A stretch of DNA of 64,000 bases, taken from Pseudomonas sp. CC6-YY-74 (GTDB lineage Bacteria; Pseudomonadota; Gammaproteobacteria; Pseudomonadales; Pseudomonadaceae). Shown here one piece after another: positions 30,361-39,738 of the stretch; position 1 is the first letter of the stretch; every line of letters starts with the position of its first letter. A program made the position numbers and the translations under genes. The stretch covers positions 3,076,001 to 3,140,000 of the forward strand of contig NZ_CP019947.1 in the NCBI RefSeq assembly GCF_002025205.1, given 5' to 3'. Below the pieces are notes generated by a model. The model ran no database searches. It saw only the letters and a list, made by a program, of their open reading frames with translations, and had not been told where the DNA came from.

Positions 30361-30816
30361 ATGGATATACGTAAAGTCAAAAAACTGATCGAACTGCTGG
30401 AAGAGTCCGGCATCGACGAGTTGGAAATTCGCGAAGGCGAAGAGTCCGTGCGCATCAGCCGTCATGGCAAGCAACCGACCTACGCCCAGCAACCCATGTA
30501 CGCTCCGCAGCCAGCACCGGCAGCCCCTGCCGCTCCTGTTGCCGCCGCCGAAGCGACCGCCCCGGCCGCCGCCAAGCTGAATGGCACCGTGGTCCGCTCA
30601 CCAATGGTCGGGACATTCTTCCGCGCCTCCTCGCCGACCTCGGGCAACTTCGTTGAAGTCGGTACGAGCGTGAAGAAAGGCGACATCCTCTGCATCGTCG
30701 AAGCGATGAAGATGATGAACCACATCGAGGCAGAGAGCAGCGGCACCATCGAGTCCATCCTGGGCGAGAACGGCCAGCCGGTGGAATACGATCAGCCCCT
30801 GTTCACCATCGTTTGA
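30361..30816 (+). CDS. accB: Biotin carboxyl carrier protein of acetyl-CoA carboxylase
   Basis: A 151-residue carrier that moves CO2 between biotin carboxylase and carboxyltransferase in fatty-acid synthesis. The N-terminal dimer region is followed by an Ala/Pro-rich flexible linker (about residues 38-72) and the biotinyl domain with the acceptor Lys117 in EAMKMMN. GGGAG precedes the ATG. accC starts 17 bp downstream. Confidence 0.96.
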   Translation: MDIRKVKKLIELLEESGIDELEIREGEESVRISRHGKQPTYAQQPMYAPQPAPAAPAAPVAAAEATAPAAAKLNGTVVRSPMVGTFFRASSPTSGNFVEVGTSVKKGDILCIVEAMKMMNHIEAESSGTIESILGENGQPVEYDQPLFTIV

Positions 30817-30833
30817 ACCGCGGAGAGCCTCCG

Positions 30834-32182
30834 ATGTTGGAAAAAGTCCTGATCGCCAACCGCGGCGAGATCGCCCTGCGCATCTTGCGCGCCTGTAAAG
30901 AGCTGGGCATCAAGACCGTCGCGGTGCACTCCACTGCTGACCGCGAACTGATGCACTTGGGCCTGGCCGACGAATCGGTGTGTATCGGCCCGGCGTCCGG
31001 CGCCCTGTCCTACCTGAACATTCCGGCGATCATCAGCGCCGCCGAAGTCACCGGCGCCACCGCTATCCACCCAGGCTACGGCTTCCTCGCGGAAAACGCC
31101 GATTTCGCCGAACAGGTGGAAAACTCCGGCTTCGCCTTTATCGGCCCAACAGCTGCAACCATTCGCCTGATGGGCGACAAGGTATCGGCCAAGGACGCCA
31201 TGAAGCGCGCCGGCGTGCCGGTGGTACCCGGCTCCGACGGCCCGCTGCCGGAAGACGAGGAAACCGCCCTGGCGATTGCCCGTGAAGTCGGCTACCCGGT
31301 GATCATCAAGGCCGCTGGCGGCGGCGGTGGTCGCGGCATGCGCGTGGTGCACAAGGAAGAAGACCTGATCAAATCGGCCAAGCTGACGCGCAGCGAAGCC
31401 GGTTCGGTGTTCGGCAACCCGATGGTCTACCTGGAAAAATTCCTTGGTAATCCACGTCACGTGGAAGTCCAGGTGCTGTCCGACGGCCAGGGCAACGCCA
31501 TCCACCTGGGTGACCGCGACTGCTCGCTGCAGCGCCGCCACCAGAAGTACTGGAAGAAGCGCCGGCGCCGTTCATCAACGAGAAGTCCCGCGCCGAAGTG
31601 TTCAAGCGCTGCGTCGATGCCTGCATCGAGATCGGTTATCGCGGCGCTGGCACCTTCGAGTTCCTCTATGAAGACGGCAACTTCTACTTCATCGAGATGA
31701 ACACCCGCGTCCAGGTCGAGCACCCGGTCAGCGAGATGGTCACCGGCATCGACATCGTCAAGGAGATGCTCAGCATCGCCGCTGGCAACAAGCTGTCGTT
31801 CACCCAGGAGGACGTGGTGATCCGCGGCCACGCCCTGGAATGCCGAATCAACGCCGAAGACCCGGACAACTTCATGCCCTGCCCCGGCAAGGTCAAGCAC
31901 TTCCACGCCCCCGGCGGCAACGGCGTACGGGTCGATTCGCACCTGTACAGTGGCTACACCGTGCCACCGCACTATGACTCGCTGATCGGCAAGCTGATCA
32001 CCTACGGCGCGACCCGCGACGAGGCCATGGCGCGCATGCGCAATGCCTTGGACGAAATCGTCGTCGACGGCATCAAGACCAACGTGCCGCTGCACCGCGT
32101 CCTGGTACGCGACAAGGGCTTCTGCAAAGGTGGCGTGAATATCCATTACCTGGAAAAGAAACTGGGTATGGATAAGCACTGA
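30834..32182 (+). CDS. accC: Biotin carboxylase, frameshifted as sequenced
   Basis: Carboxylates biotin on AccB using ATP and bicarbonate. The N-terminal 238 codons are normal, with the ATP-grasp glycine loop [12 protein letters not shown] and the [14 protein letters not shown] segment. After HQK at 31547 one base is missing: restoring a G restores [11 protein letters not shown] and joins the frame that continues to 32182 ([18 protein letters not shown]). The repaired gene has 449 residues, the family length. As written, translation would end at 31700 with scrambled sequence. AccC is essential, so a sequencing error is more likely than a true pseudogene. Confidence 0.93.
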
Positions 32183-32260
32183 CCCCATGACCTGCTGCGC
32201 GCTGGCGATACTGGGTTAAAAACAGCCTCGCTCTAGCTCGCCAGGTCATGCTTAAAGTCT

Positions 32261-32292
32261 CGACAAGGGCTGCCATTGGGCGGCCCTTGTCG
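32261..32292 (+). terminator. Terminator after accC
   Basis: CGACAAGGGC pairs with GCCCTTGTCG (10 bp) around an inner segment that can also fold. It lies about 80 bp after the accC stop and before prmA. Only TGTCT follows, so the T run is weak. Confidence 0.55.
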
Positions 32293-32387
32293 TGTCTGCG
32301 CGGCGCGGCGGTGGCAGCCGGGCCATCGCTTCAAGTAAGCTGCGCGGCCAATTGCACCATCAGCCCACAGCGCTCACGAGGTTTCCC

Positions 32388-33266
32388 ATGCCCTGGTTAC
32401 AAGTCCGTCTCGCCATCACTCCGGATCAGGCTGAAACCTACGAAGACGCCCTGCTCGAGGTCGGCGCCGTGTCGGTAACCTTCATGGACGCCGAAGATCA
32501 GCCGATTTTCGAGCCGGACCTGGGCACCACTCCGCTGTGGTCGCACACCCACCTGCTCGCCCTGTTCGAAGCCGATACCTCGGCCGACGCCGTGTTTGCC
32601 CACCTGCAATTGCTGACAGGTACCGCGCTACCGGAACATCACGCCGAAGTGATCGCCGATCAGGACTGGGAACGCAGCTGGATGGACAACTTCCACCCCA
32701 TGCGCTTCGGCCAGCGTCTGTGGATAGTGCCAAGCTGGCATGCGGCGCCCGAACCAGACGCAGTCAATCTGCTGCTCGACCCGGGCCTGGCATTCGGCAC
32801 TGGCACCCATCCAACCACCGCACTGTGCCTGGAATGGCTCGACAGCCAGGACCTGAGCCATTGCGAGGTACTGGATTTCGGCTGTGGCTCGGGCATCCTG
32901 GCCATCGCCGCCCTGCTGCTGGGCGCACCGCAGGCAGTTGGCACCGACATCGACCCGCAAGCCCTGGAAGCGTCGCGCGACAATGCCGGGCGTAATGGCA
33001 TCGACCCAGACCGCTTCCCGCTCTACCTGCCCGCCGACCTGCCGCCGCAGCAGGCCGACGTGGTGGTTGCCAATATCCTCGCCGGGCCGCTGGTGGCCCT
33101 GGCAGCGCAGATCACCAGCCTGGCCAAGACCGGCGGACGCCTGGCCCTGTCGGGCATTCTCGCCGAGCAAGCCGAGGAAGTGCGCGCAGCCTACGCCGAG
33201 GCCTTCGCGCTTGACCCGACCGAGGAGAAGGACGGCTGGGTACGCATCAGCGGTACTCGTCGCTAA
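32388..33266 (+). CDS. prmA: Ribosomal protein L11 methyltransferase
   Basis: A 292-residue SAM-dependent enzyme that trimethylates L11. The start at 32388 ([11 protein letters not shown]) is family-typical; the longer frame adds low-complexity residues. An N-terminal substrate-recognition domain is followed by the linker with [20 protein letters not shown], then the methyltransferase domain with [12 protein letters not shown], the SAM loop [13 protein letters not shown], and [10 protein letters not shown]. Confidence 0.96.
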   Translation: MPWLQVRLAITPDQAETYEDALLEVGAVSVTFMDAEDQPIFEPDLGTTPLWSHTHLLALFEADTSADAVFAHLQLLTGTALPEHHAEVIADQDWERSWMDNFHPMRFGQRLWIVPSWHAAPEPDAVNLLLDPGLAFGTGTHPTTALCLEWLDSQDLSHCEVLDFGCGSGILAIAALLLGAPQAVGTDIDPQALEASRDNAGRNGIDPDRFPLYLPADLPPQQADVVVANILAGPLVALAAQITSLAKTGGRLALSGILAEQAEEVRAAYAEAFALDPTEEKDGWVRISGTRR

Positions 33267-33347
33267 CCCAGGCACTGCCGCTTGTTCAGGCACTTGCGTT
33301 AGACTAATCGCCTTGACTCCCCTGATCGCAGGCCGACGGATCGTCGC

Positions 33348-34715
33348 ATGACCGAAAGTTTCGTCACTCAGTGCCCCCATTGCCGCACAAGCTTTCGCGT
33401 GAGCCTCATGCAACTCGGCGCCGCCCGTGGCGCCGTGCGCTGCGGAGCCTGCCTGCACGTATTCAATGCCGCGCAGCAACTGCTCGATCAGGGCCAACCG
33501 CTGCCCGGAACCGCGCCCCAGGCAGCGCCCTTGACGCCTGTAGCGACTAGCACGGTCGGCGCGCCAGCGCCCCAGACCGAGCCCGAGCCCGAGCCCGAGC
33601 CCGAGCAGACTGTTGCACGGCACAAGAGTGACAGCGATACGCTGTGGATTCACGACGACCTGGACCTCGACAGCCTCGATCTCGACGAGGAGCTGGCCAA
33701 GCTGGAGGAGCAGGAACAGCAACTCTCGCAGCAGTTCCTCGCGCTGAACTCCGCCCCCGCGCATGCTGAGACCTTCCGTCCAGCCGCGGATACCGGGGAC
33801 CATGACGAAGACTGGGCCGAGGCCCTCCTGCAAGAGGACTCGCCCCAGCCGCCACTGAGCATCACCCCCGCAGCCCCCAGCGATGCGCCCCAGGCACTTG
33901 CCTCATCGAACGATACACCTGCGCCAACGCCCCCAGGCGCGGTGCAAGTGGCAGCCCCCCCTGTTCGTGACGTACCGCCGTTCACGCTCAACGCACTGGA
34001 GATAGACGACCAGGAATCCGCACTGGACGAGCCTAGCCTGAGCGCCCGCCGCGACGATCCCAGTATTGACGCGGACATCCTCGACACGCCGGACGAGGAA
34101 CAGGAAGACCCCGCCGAGCCGCACCCATTCGATAGAAGAACGGCGCGTAGCGAGCCAAGCCTGCGCGACGAACACCTGTTCGAGCTGGACGACGAACCGC
34201 TGCAACTGGATGACTGGCAACCACCGCGCAAGCCCTGGGGCCGCTGGCTCGGCTGGGGCCTGCTGAACCTGTTAGCCGCGGCCGCCCTGATCGGTCAGCA
34301 CATCCATTACAACTTCGACGACCTGGCTCGCCAGGATCAATACCGCCCCTGGTTCGAGCAGCTCTGCCCAGTCATGGGCTGCAGCTTGCCGTCCAAGGTC
34401 GATATCAGCCAGATCAAGAGCAGCAATCTGGTGGTGCGTAGTCATCCCGATTTCAGCGGCGCCCTGATAGTCGATGCAATCCTCTATAACCGTGCGCCCT
34501 TCGCCCAGCCATTCCCCTTGCTGGAAATGCGTTTTGCCGACATCAATGGTCGACTACTGGCCAGTCGCCGCTTCAAGCCCAGCGAGTACCTCGCCGGCGA
34601 ATTGGCCGGACAGGCGGAAATGCCGCCGCAGACACCCATTCATGTGTCCCTGGATATCCTCGACCCAGGCACCCAGGCGGTGAACTACAGCCTGAGTTTC
34701 CACTCGCCGGAGTAA
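33348..34715 (+). CDS. DUF3426 / MJ0042 zinc-ribbon protein
   Basis: A 455-residue membrane protein. It begins with an MJ0042-type zinc ribbon (CPHC at the N-terminus and CGAC about 20 residues later), followed by a long acidic, Pro/Glu-rich and probably disordered region (about residues 55-295, including EPEPEPEPEP). One transmembrane helix (WGLLNLLAAAALIGQHI) precedes a C-terminal DUF3426 domain (YNRAPFAQPFPLLEMRF). The role is unknown. The gene sits between prmA and dusB as in other Pseudomonas. Confidence 0.87.
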   Translation: MTESFVTQCPHCRTSFRVSLMQLGAARGAVRCGACLHVFNAAQQLLDQGQPLPGTAPQAAPLTPVATSTVGAPAPQTEPEPEPEPEQTVARHKSDSDTLWIHDDLDLDSLDLDEELAKLEEQEQQLSQQFLALNSAPAHAETFRPAADTGDHDEDWAEALLQEDSPQPPLSITPAAPSDAPQALASSNDTPAPTPPGAVQVAAPPVRDVPPFTLNALEIDDQESALDEPSLSARRDDPSIDADILDTPDEEQEDPAEPHPFDRRTARSEPSLRDEHLFELDDEPLQLDDWQPPRKPWGRWLGWGLLNLLAAAALIGQHIHYNFDDLARQDQYRPWFEQLCPVMGCSLPSKVDISQIKSSNLVVRSHPDFSGALIVDAILYNRAPFAQPFPLLEMRFADINGRLLASRRFKPSEYLAGELAGQAEMPPQTPIHVSLDILDPGTQAVNYSLSFHSPE

Positions 34716-34859
34716 GGCATGAGCAATCGCGATCAAGACCACCACAACCCTCTCCCCTCTCGCGCCTAGCCGGCCCCACACGTTCTTTGAGGTTTTCCGG
34801 GAACGTATCTAACCCTTGGCGATAAGCCCATAGCTGTTCAGAATTTGTTCAAAACAGCC

Positions 34860-34888
34860 TTTATCCGGTCATCCAGAGCGGGTATGAT
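34860..34888 (+). promoter_or_regulatory. Possible dusB-fis promoter
   Basis: A -10-like TATGAT at 34883-34888 stands 17 bp after a weak -35 candidate TTTATC (34860-34865), in an AT-richer stretch about 65 bp before dusB. The -10 is good and the -35 poor, as expected for a factor-dependent or rRNA-like promoter, but this is only inference. Confidence 0.35.
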
Positions 34889-34951
34889 TCCCACCCTTTT
34901 TCGCTGTCTCCTATTGGTCTCAACAGTACGTCTCTTGAGCAGGGAAGCCCC

Positions 34952-35950
34952 ATGTCGGCGTTATGTATCGGCCCCTACACATTGCCCAATTCGCTGATAC
35001 TCGCGCCCATGGCGGGAGTCACCGACCGGCCGTTCCGCCAGCTCTGCCACCGTATGGGGGCGGGCATGGTGGTATCGGAAATGGTCACCAGCGATGTGCG
35101 TCTGTGGAATACCCGCAAGTCGAGCCTGCGCTTGATCCACCAGGACGATGCCGAGCCGCGTTCGGTGCAGATCGCCGGTGGTGACCCGCAGATGCTCGCC
35201 GAGGCGGCTCAGCGCAACGTTGAACTGGGCGCGCAGATTATTGACATCAATATGGGCTGCCCAGCCAAGAAGGTCTGCAACAAGGCAGCCGGTTCCGCCC
35301 TGCTCAAGGACGAGGCTCTGGTGCGCGAGATTCTTCAGGCGGTGGTCGCTGCGGTAGATGTGCCGGTGACCCTGAAAATCCGCACCGGCTGGGACAGACA
35401 GAACAAGAACGGCATCGCGGTAGCGAAGATTGCCGAACAGGCGGGAATAGTGGCATTGGCCGTGCATGGTCGCACCCGGGCCGACCTCTACACCGGCGAA
35501 GCCGAGTACGACACCGTCGCCGCGATCAAGCAGGCGGTGTCGATTCCGGTGCTGGCCAATGGCGACATCGATTCGCCGGAAAAGGCCAAGGCGGTATTGG
35601 CCGCCTCCGGTGCCGACGGCCTGCTGATTGGCCGGGCAGCCCAGGGCCGGCCGTGGATTTTCCGCGAGATCGAGCACTACCTGCGCACCGGCCAGAAGCT
35701 GGCGGCGCCGAGCCTGTTCGAGGTGGAACGTATTCTGCTAGGGCACATGGCCGAGCTGTACCTGTTCTATGGCGAGGTGATGGGGGTGCGCATCGCCCGC
35801 AAGCATGTCAGCTGGTACCTCGCTACCCTGCCAGGCGCCAGGGAGTTTCGCGCCCAATTCAATCGTCTGGAAAGTACGGACGCGCAGTGCACCAACGTTC
35901 GCCAGTTCTTCGGCGAACGGCATAATGATGGAGATGGGGTGGCCGCATGA
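34952..35950 (+). CDS. dusB: tRNA-dihydrouridine synthase B
   Basis: A 332-residue flavoenzyme reducing uridine in tRNA D-loops. Conserved parts are [15 protein letters not shown] at the N-terminus, the catalytic-cysteine segment [19 protein letters not shown], the FMN-binding [12 protein letters not shown] and [17 protein letters not shown] lies upstream. Its stop codon overlaps the fis start by four bases (ATGA at 35947-35950), so the two are translationally coupled, as in E. coli. Confidence 0.95.
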   Translation: MSALCIGPYTLPNSLILAPMAGVTDRPFRQLCHRMGAGMVVSEMVTSDVRLWNTRKSSLRLIHQDDAEPRSVQIAGGDPQMLAEAAQRNVELGAQIIDINMGCPAKKVCNKAAGSALLKDEALVREILQAVVAAVDVPVTLKIRTGWDRQNKNGIAVAKIAEQAGIVALAVHGRTRADLYTGEAEYDTVAAIKQAVSIPVLANGDIDSPEKAKAVLAASGADGLLIGRAAQGRPWIFREIEHYLRTGQKLAAPSLFEVERILLGHMAELYLFYGEVMGVRIARKHVSWYLATLPGAREFRAQFNRLESTDAQCTNVRQFFGERHNDGDGVAA

Positions 35951-36267
35951 CGATGTTGACCGACACTTTAGGAACTGGAATGGCTCCCGTGAGCGACAGT
36001 ACAAGCTTGAAACAGCACCTCAGTACACCGAGCGAAGAAGGGCAAACCCTGCGCGGAAGTGTCGAGAAAGCCCTGCATAACTATTTCGCCCACCTTGAGG
36101 GCGCTGACGTCACCGATGTCTACAACCTGGTGCTCAGCGAAGTGGAAGCGCCACTGCTGGAAACCGTGATGAATTACGTCAAGGGCAACCAGACCAAGGC
36201 CTCCGAACTGCTCGGCCTGAATCGCGGCACCCTGCGCAAGAAGCTCAAGCAGTACGACCTGCTCTGA
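35947..36267 (+). CDS. fis: DNA-binding protein Fis
   Basis: A 106-residue nucleoid protein and transcription regulator. The C-terminal helix-turn-helix is [23 protein letters not shown]; the central dimer helices include the [22 protein letters not shown] segment. It overlaps dusB by four bases. Fis bends DNA and activates stable-RNA promoters during fast growth. Confidence 0.95.
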   Translation: MTMLTDTLGTGMAPVSDSTSLKQHLSTPSEEGQTLRGSVEKALHNYFAHLEGADVTDVYNLVLSEVEAPLLETVMNYVKGNQTKASELLGLNRGTLRKKLKQYDLL

Positions 36268-36353
36268 AGCTGCAGGCCGGGCAAACGGCTTTTTCTTGAA
36301 GCTGGCCGCCGCGGCTTCAAGCCAATTTTCTATTACGCAACCGGATCCGATTG

Positions 36354-37961
36354 ATGACCGACCAGACTACCCGCCTCCCCGTCCGCCGTGCGCTGATCAG
36401 TGTTTCCGACAAGACCGGCATCCTTGAATTCGCCCGCGAGCTCGTCGCCCTCAACGTGGAAATCCTCTCCACCGGCGGCACCTACAAGCTGCTCAAGGAC
36501 AACGGCGTGGCCGCCGTGGAAGTCGCCGACTACACCGGTTTCCCGGAGATGATGGACGGCCGGGTGAAGACCCTGCACCCGAAAATCCACGGCGGCATTC
36601 TCGGTCGTCGCGCCCTCGACGGCGCGGTCATGGAGCAGCACGGGATCAAATCGATCGACCTGGTCGCGGTCAATCTCTACCCCTTCGAAGCCACGGTCGC
36701 CAAGCCTGACTGCGACCTGGCCGACGCCATCGAAAATATCGATATTGGCGGCCCGACCATGGTTCGCTCGGCAGCCAAGAACCACAAAGACGTGGCTATC
36801 GTGGTCTCGGCTGGCGACTACGCCGGCATCCTCGACAGCCTGAAAGGCGGCGGCCTGAGCTATGCCCAGCGCTTCGACCTGGCGCTCAAGGCCTTCGAGC
36901 ACACCGCCGCCTACGACGGCATGATCGCCAACTACCTGGGCACCATCGACCAGAGCGGCGAAACCCTCAGCACCGAAGCCCGCGGCACCTTCCCGCGCAC
37001 CTTCAACAGCCAGTTCGTCAAGGCCCAGGAAATGCGTTACGGCGAGAACCCGCACCAGAGCGCGGCCTTCTATGTCGAGGCGAAGAAAGGCGAAGCGAGC
37101 ATTTCCAGCGCCGTGCAGCTGCAGGGCAAAGAGCTGTCGTTCAACAACGTCGCCGACACCGATGCCGCCCTTGAATGCGTGAAGAGCTTCGTCAAGCCGG
37201 CCTGCGTCATCGTCAAGCATGCCAACCCCTGCGGCGTAGCCGTGGCGCTGGACGAGCAAGGCGGCATCCGTCAGGCCTACGAACTGGCCTACGCCACCGA
37301 CACCGAATCGGCCTTCGGCGGCATCATCGCCTTCAACCGCGAACTGGATGGCGCCACCGCCCAGGCCATCGTCGAGCGTCAGTTCGTCGAAGTGATCATC
37401 GCCCCGAAGATTTCCCAGGCGGCCCGCGATGTGGTGGCGGCCAAGGCCAACATACGCCTGCTCGAGTGCGGCGAATGGCCAGCCGAGCGCAGCGCTGGCT
37501 GGGACTTCAAGCGGGTCAACGGCGGCCTGCTGGTACAGAGCCGCGACATCGGCATGATCAAGGCAGAAGACCTGAAGATCGTCACCCAGCGCGCGCCCAG
37601 CGAGCAGGAAGTCCACGACCTGATCTTCGCCTGGAAAGTGGCCAAGTTCGTCAAATCCAACGCCATCGTCTACGCCAAGAACCGCCAGACCATCGGTGTC
37701 GGCGCCGGCCAGATGAGCCGGGTCAACTCGGCGCGGATCGCCGCGATCAAGGCCGAGCATGCCGGCCTGCAGGTAGCCGGCTCGGTTATGGCCTCGGATG
37801 CCTTCTTCCCGTTCCGCGACGGCCTGGATAACGCCGCCGCCAACGGCATCACCGCGGTGATCCAGCCGGGTGGTTCGATGCGCGATGCGGAAGTGATCGC
37901 CGCCGCCGACGAAGCGGGCATCGCCATGGTGTTCACCTCTATGCGCCACTTTAGGCACTAA
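36354..37961 (+). CDS. purH: AICAR formyltransferase/IMP cyclohydrolase
   Basis: A 535-residue bifunctional enzyme of the last two steps of IMP synthesis. The N-terminal MGS-like cyclohydrolase domain ([23 protein letters not shown]) is followed by the formyltransferase domain with its catalytic lysine-histidine segment [10 protein letters not shown] and the C-terminal [11 protein letters not shown]. The ATG at 36354 is chosen over the in-frame TTG one codon earlier. purD follows after 255 bp of repeat-containing spacer. Confidence 0.96.
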   Translation: MTDQTTRLPVRRALISVSDKTGILEFARELVALNVEILSTGGTYKLLKDNGVAAVEVADYTGFPEMMDGRVKTLHPKIHGGILGRRALDGAVMEQHGIKSIDLVAVNLYPFEATVAKPDCDLADAIENIDIGGPTMVRSAAKNHKDVAIVVSAGDYAGILDSLKGGGLSYAQRFDLALKAFEHTAAYDGMIANYLGTIDQSGETLSTEARGTFPRTFNSQFVKAQEMRYGENPHQSAAFYVEAKKGEASISSAVQLQGKELSFNNVADTDAALECVKSFVKPACVIVKHANPCGVAVALDEQGGIRQAYELAYATDTESAFGGIIAFNRELDGATAQAIVERQFVEVIIAPKISQAARDVVAAKANIRLLECGEWPAERSAGWDFKRVNGGLLVQSRDIGMIKAEDLKIVTQRAPSEQEVHDLIFAWKVAKFVKSNAIVYAKNRQTIGVGAGQMSRVNSARIAAIKAEHAGLQVAGSVMASDAFFPFRDGLDNAAANGITAVIQPGGSMRDAEVIAAADEAGIAMVFTSMRHFRH

Positions 37962-38110
37962 GGACGGTCGCGTTCAAACAGGCGCCTGCTGCGTTGTGGC
38001 TGGCTCCGATAATGCTCATTGCCACCAGGCAACTCCGCTTATCGAAGCCAGCCACGCCTTGCATCCACCCGTTTGATCACAACCTCGATAGTCGTCGCCA
38101 GTTTTGAACC

Positions 38111-38179
38111 GTAGGTTGGGTTGAGCAAAGCGATACCCAACATCATTTTGTAGGGTGGATAACGCTTTGCTTATCCACC
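38111..38179. repeat. Two extragenic palindromes before purD
   Basis: A copy of the GTAGGTTGGGTTGAGC..GATACCCAAC type (stem GTTGGGT/ACCCAAC, 38115-38141) is followed by GGTGGATAA..TTATCCACC (perfect 9-bp stem, 38154-38179). Similar elements occur at 61755 and inverted at 62705. They sit between purH and purD, 38 bp before the purD start. Confidence 0.75.
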
Positions 38180-38216
38180 AAACGGGCCGCAGGCCCGCCT
38201 CCACAAGGAGACAGAC

Positions 38217-39506
38217 ATGAACGTACTGATCATCGGCAGCGGCGGGCGCGAACACGCCCTGGCCTGGAAAGTCGCCCAGGATCCACGGATCGAAAAAGTC
38301 TTCGTCGCCCCGGGCAACGCCGGCACCGCCACTGAAGCCAAGTGCGAGAACGTCGCCATCGACGTGCTGGCCCTGGAACAACTGGCCGATTTCGCGGCCA
38401 GCAACGTCCAGCTGACCATCGTCGGCCCGGAAGCGCCGCTGGTGGCCGGGGTGGTCGATCTGTTCCGCGCACGCAAACTGGACATCTTCGGCCCGACGGC
38501 CGGCGCTGCCCAACTGGAAGGTTCGAAAGCCTTTACCAAGGACTTCCTCGCCCGCCATCAGATCCCCAGCGCCGATTACCAGAACTTCACCGAAGTCGAG
38601 CCGGCCCTGGCCTACCTGCAGAAAGTCGGTGCGCCGATCGTGATCAAGGCCGACGGCCTGGCGGCCGGCAAAGGCGTGATCGTCGCCATGACCCTGAGCG
38701 AAGCCGAAGACGCGGTGCGCGACATGCTCGCCGGCAATGCCTTCGGTGAAGCCGGTTCGCGGGTGGTGATCGAGGAGTTCCTCGAAGGCGAGGAAGCCAG
38801 CTTTATCGTCATGGTCGACGGCAAGAATGTCTTGCCGATGGCCACCAGCCAGGACCACAAGCGCGTCGGCGACGGCGACAGCGGCCCGAATACTGGCGGC
38901 ATGGGCGCCTACTCGCCCGCGCCGGTGGTCACCGCCGCCGTGCACCAGCGGGTGATGGACGAGGTGATCTACCCCACCGTCAACGGCATGGCCAGCGAAG
39001 GCAACGTCTACACCGGCTTCCTCTATGCCGGGCTGATGATCGACAAAGCCGGCCAGCCGAAGGTCATCGAATTCAACTGCCGCTTCGGCGACCCGGAAAC
39101 CCAGCCGATCATGGTGCGCCTGGAGTCATCGCTGGTCCTGCTGATCGACGCCGCCCTGGCGCAAGCGCTGGACAAGGTCGAGGCCCGCTGGGACCCGCGC
39201 CCAACCGTCGGCGTGGTACTGGCCGCCGGCGGCTACCCAGGTGACTACGCCAAGGGCGAGGTGATCGAAGGTCTGGCCGACGCCGCCGCGCTGGAGGGCA
39301 AGGTGTTCCATGCCGGTACTGCACTCAAGGACGGCCAGGTGGTTACCGCCGGCGGCCGGGTACTCTGCGCCACGGCCATTGGTGCCAGCGTTGCCGACGC
39401 CCAGCAGCAGGCCTATCGCCTGGCGGAAAAAATCCGCTGGAATGGCTGTTTCTACCGCCAGGACATCGGTTACCGCGCGATTGCCCGCGAACGTGGCGAG
39501 GCATAA
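38217..39506 (+). CDS. purD: Phosphoribosylamine-glycine ligase (GARS)
   Basis: A 429-residue ATP-grasp ligase making glycinamide ribonucleotide, the second step of purine synthesis. The start MNVLIIGSGGREHALAWK is family-typical, with AAGGAG upstream. The ATP-grasp region includes KADGLAAGKGVIVA and the PNTGGMGAYSPAP segment. The length matches the family and the frame is intact. Confidence 0.97.
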   Translation: MNVLIIGSGGREHALAWKVAQDPRIEKVFVAPGNAGTATEAKCENVAIDVLALEQLADFAASNVQLTIVGPEAPLVAGVVDLFRARKLDIFGPTAGAAQLEGSKAFTKDFLARHQIPSADYQNFTEVEPALAYLQKVGAPIVIKADGLAAGKGVIVAMTLSEAEDAVRDMLAGNAFGEAGSRVVIEEFLEGEEASFIVMVDGKNVLPMATSQDHKRVGDGDSGPNTGGMGAYSPAPVVTAAVHQRVMDEVIYPTVNGMASEGNVYTGFLYAGLMIDKAGQPKVIEFNCRFGDPETQPIMVRLESSLVLLIDAALAQALDKVEARWDPRPTVGVVLAAGGYPGDYAKGEVIEGLADAAALEGKVFHAGTALKDGQVVTAGGRVLCATAIGASVADAQQQAYRLAEKIRWNGCFYRQDIGYRAIARERGEA

Positions 39507-39701
39507 CGGACGGCAAACCCGCTCAGCCGCGGCAGGCATCGGGCACGGCCCACTCCCCCGGGGGTCGTGTCGCAACCGCTAAACGCGGCAACACCAGGCA
39601 GTGAGGGCGCCACGCTGCAGCTGGCGTCGCAGTGCCAGTGGTCGCTTTCACCGCGTCTGGACTGGCCTTCCTGGCCATATTCCGCTAAACAACGGCTTGC
39701 T

Positions 39702-39707
39702 TATAAT
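39702..39707 (+). promoter_or_regulatory. Possible -10 element of retS
   Basis: A perfect TATAAT lies 31 bp before the retS GTG start, with no convincing -35 box at normal spacing. Confidence 0.3.
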
Positions 39708-39738
39708 CTGGCCATTTATCATTCAAAGGGAATTCAGC

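Noticed and set aside
31540..31600. Programmed frameshifting in accC
   Set aside because: No slippery heptamer or downstream structure at the site; the missing base lies in an ordinary codon context and similar losses occur in urtC and ureC.
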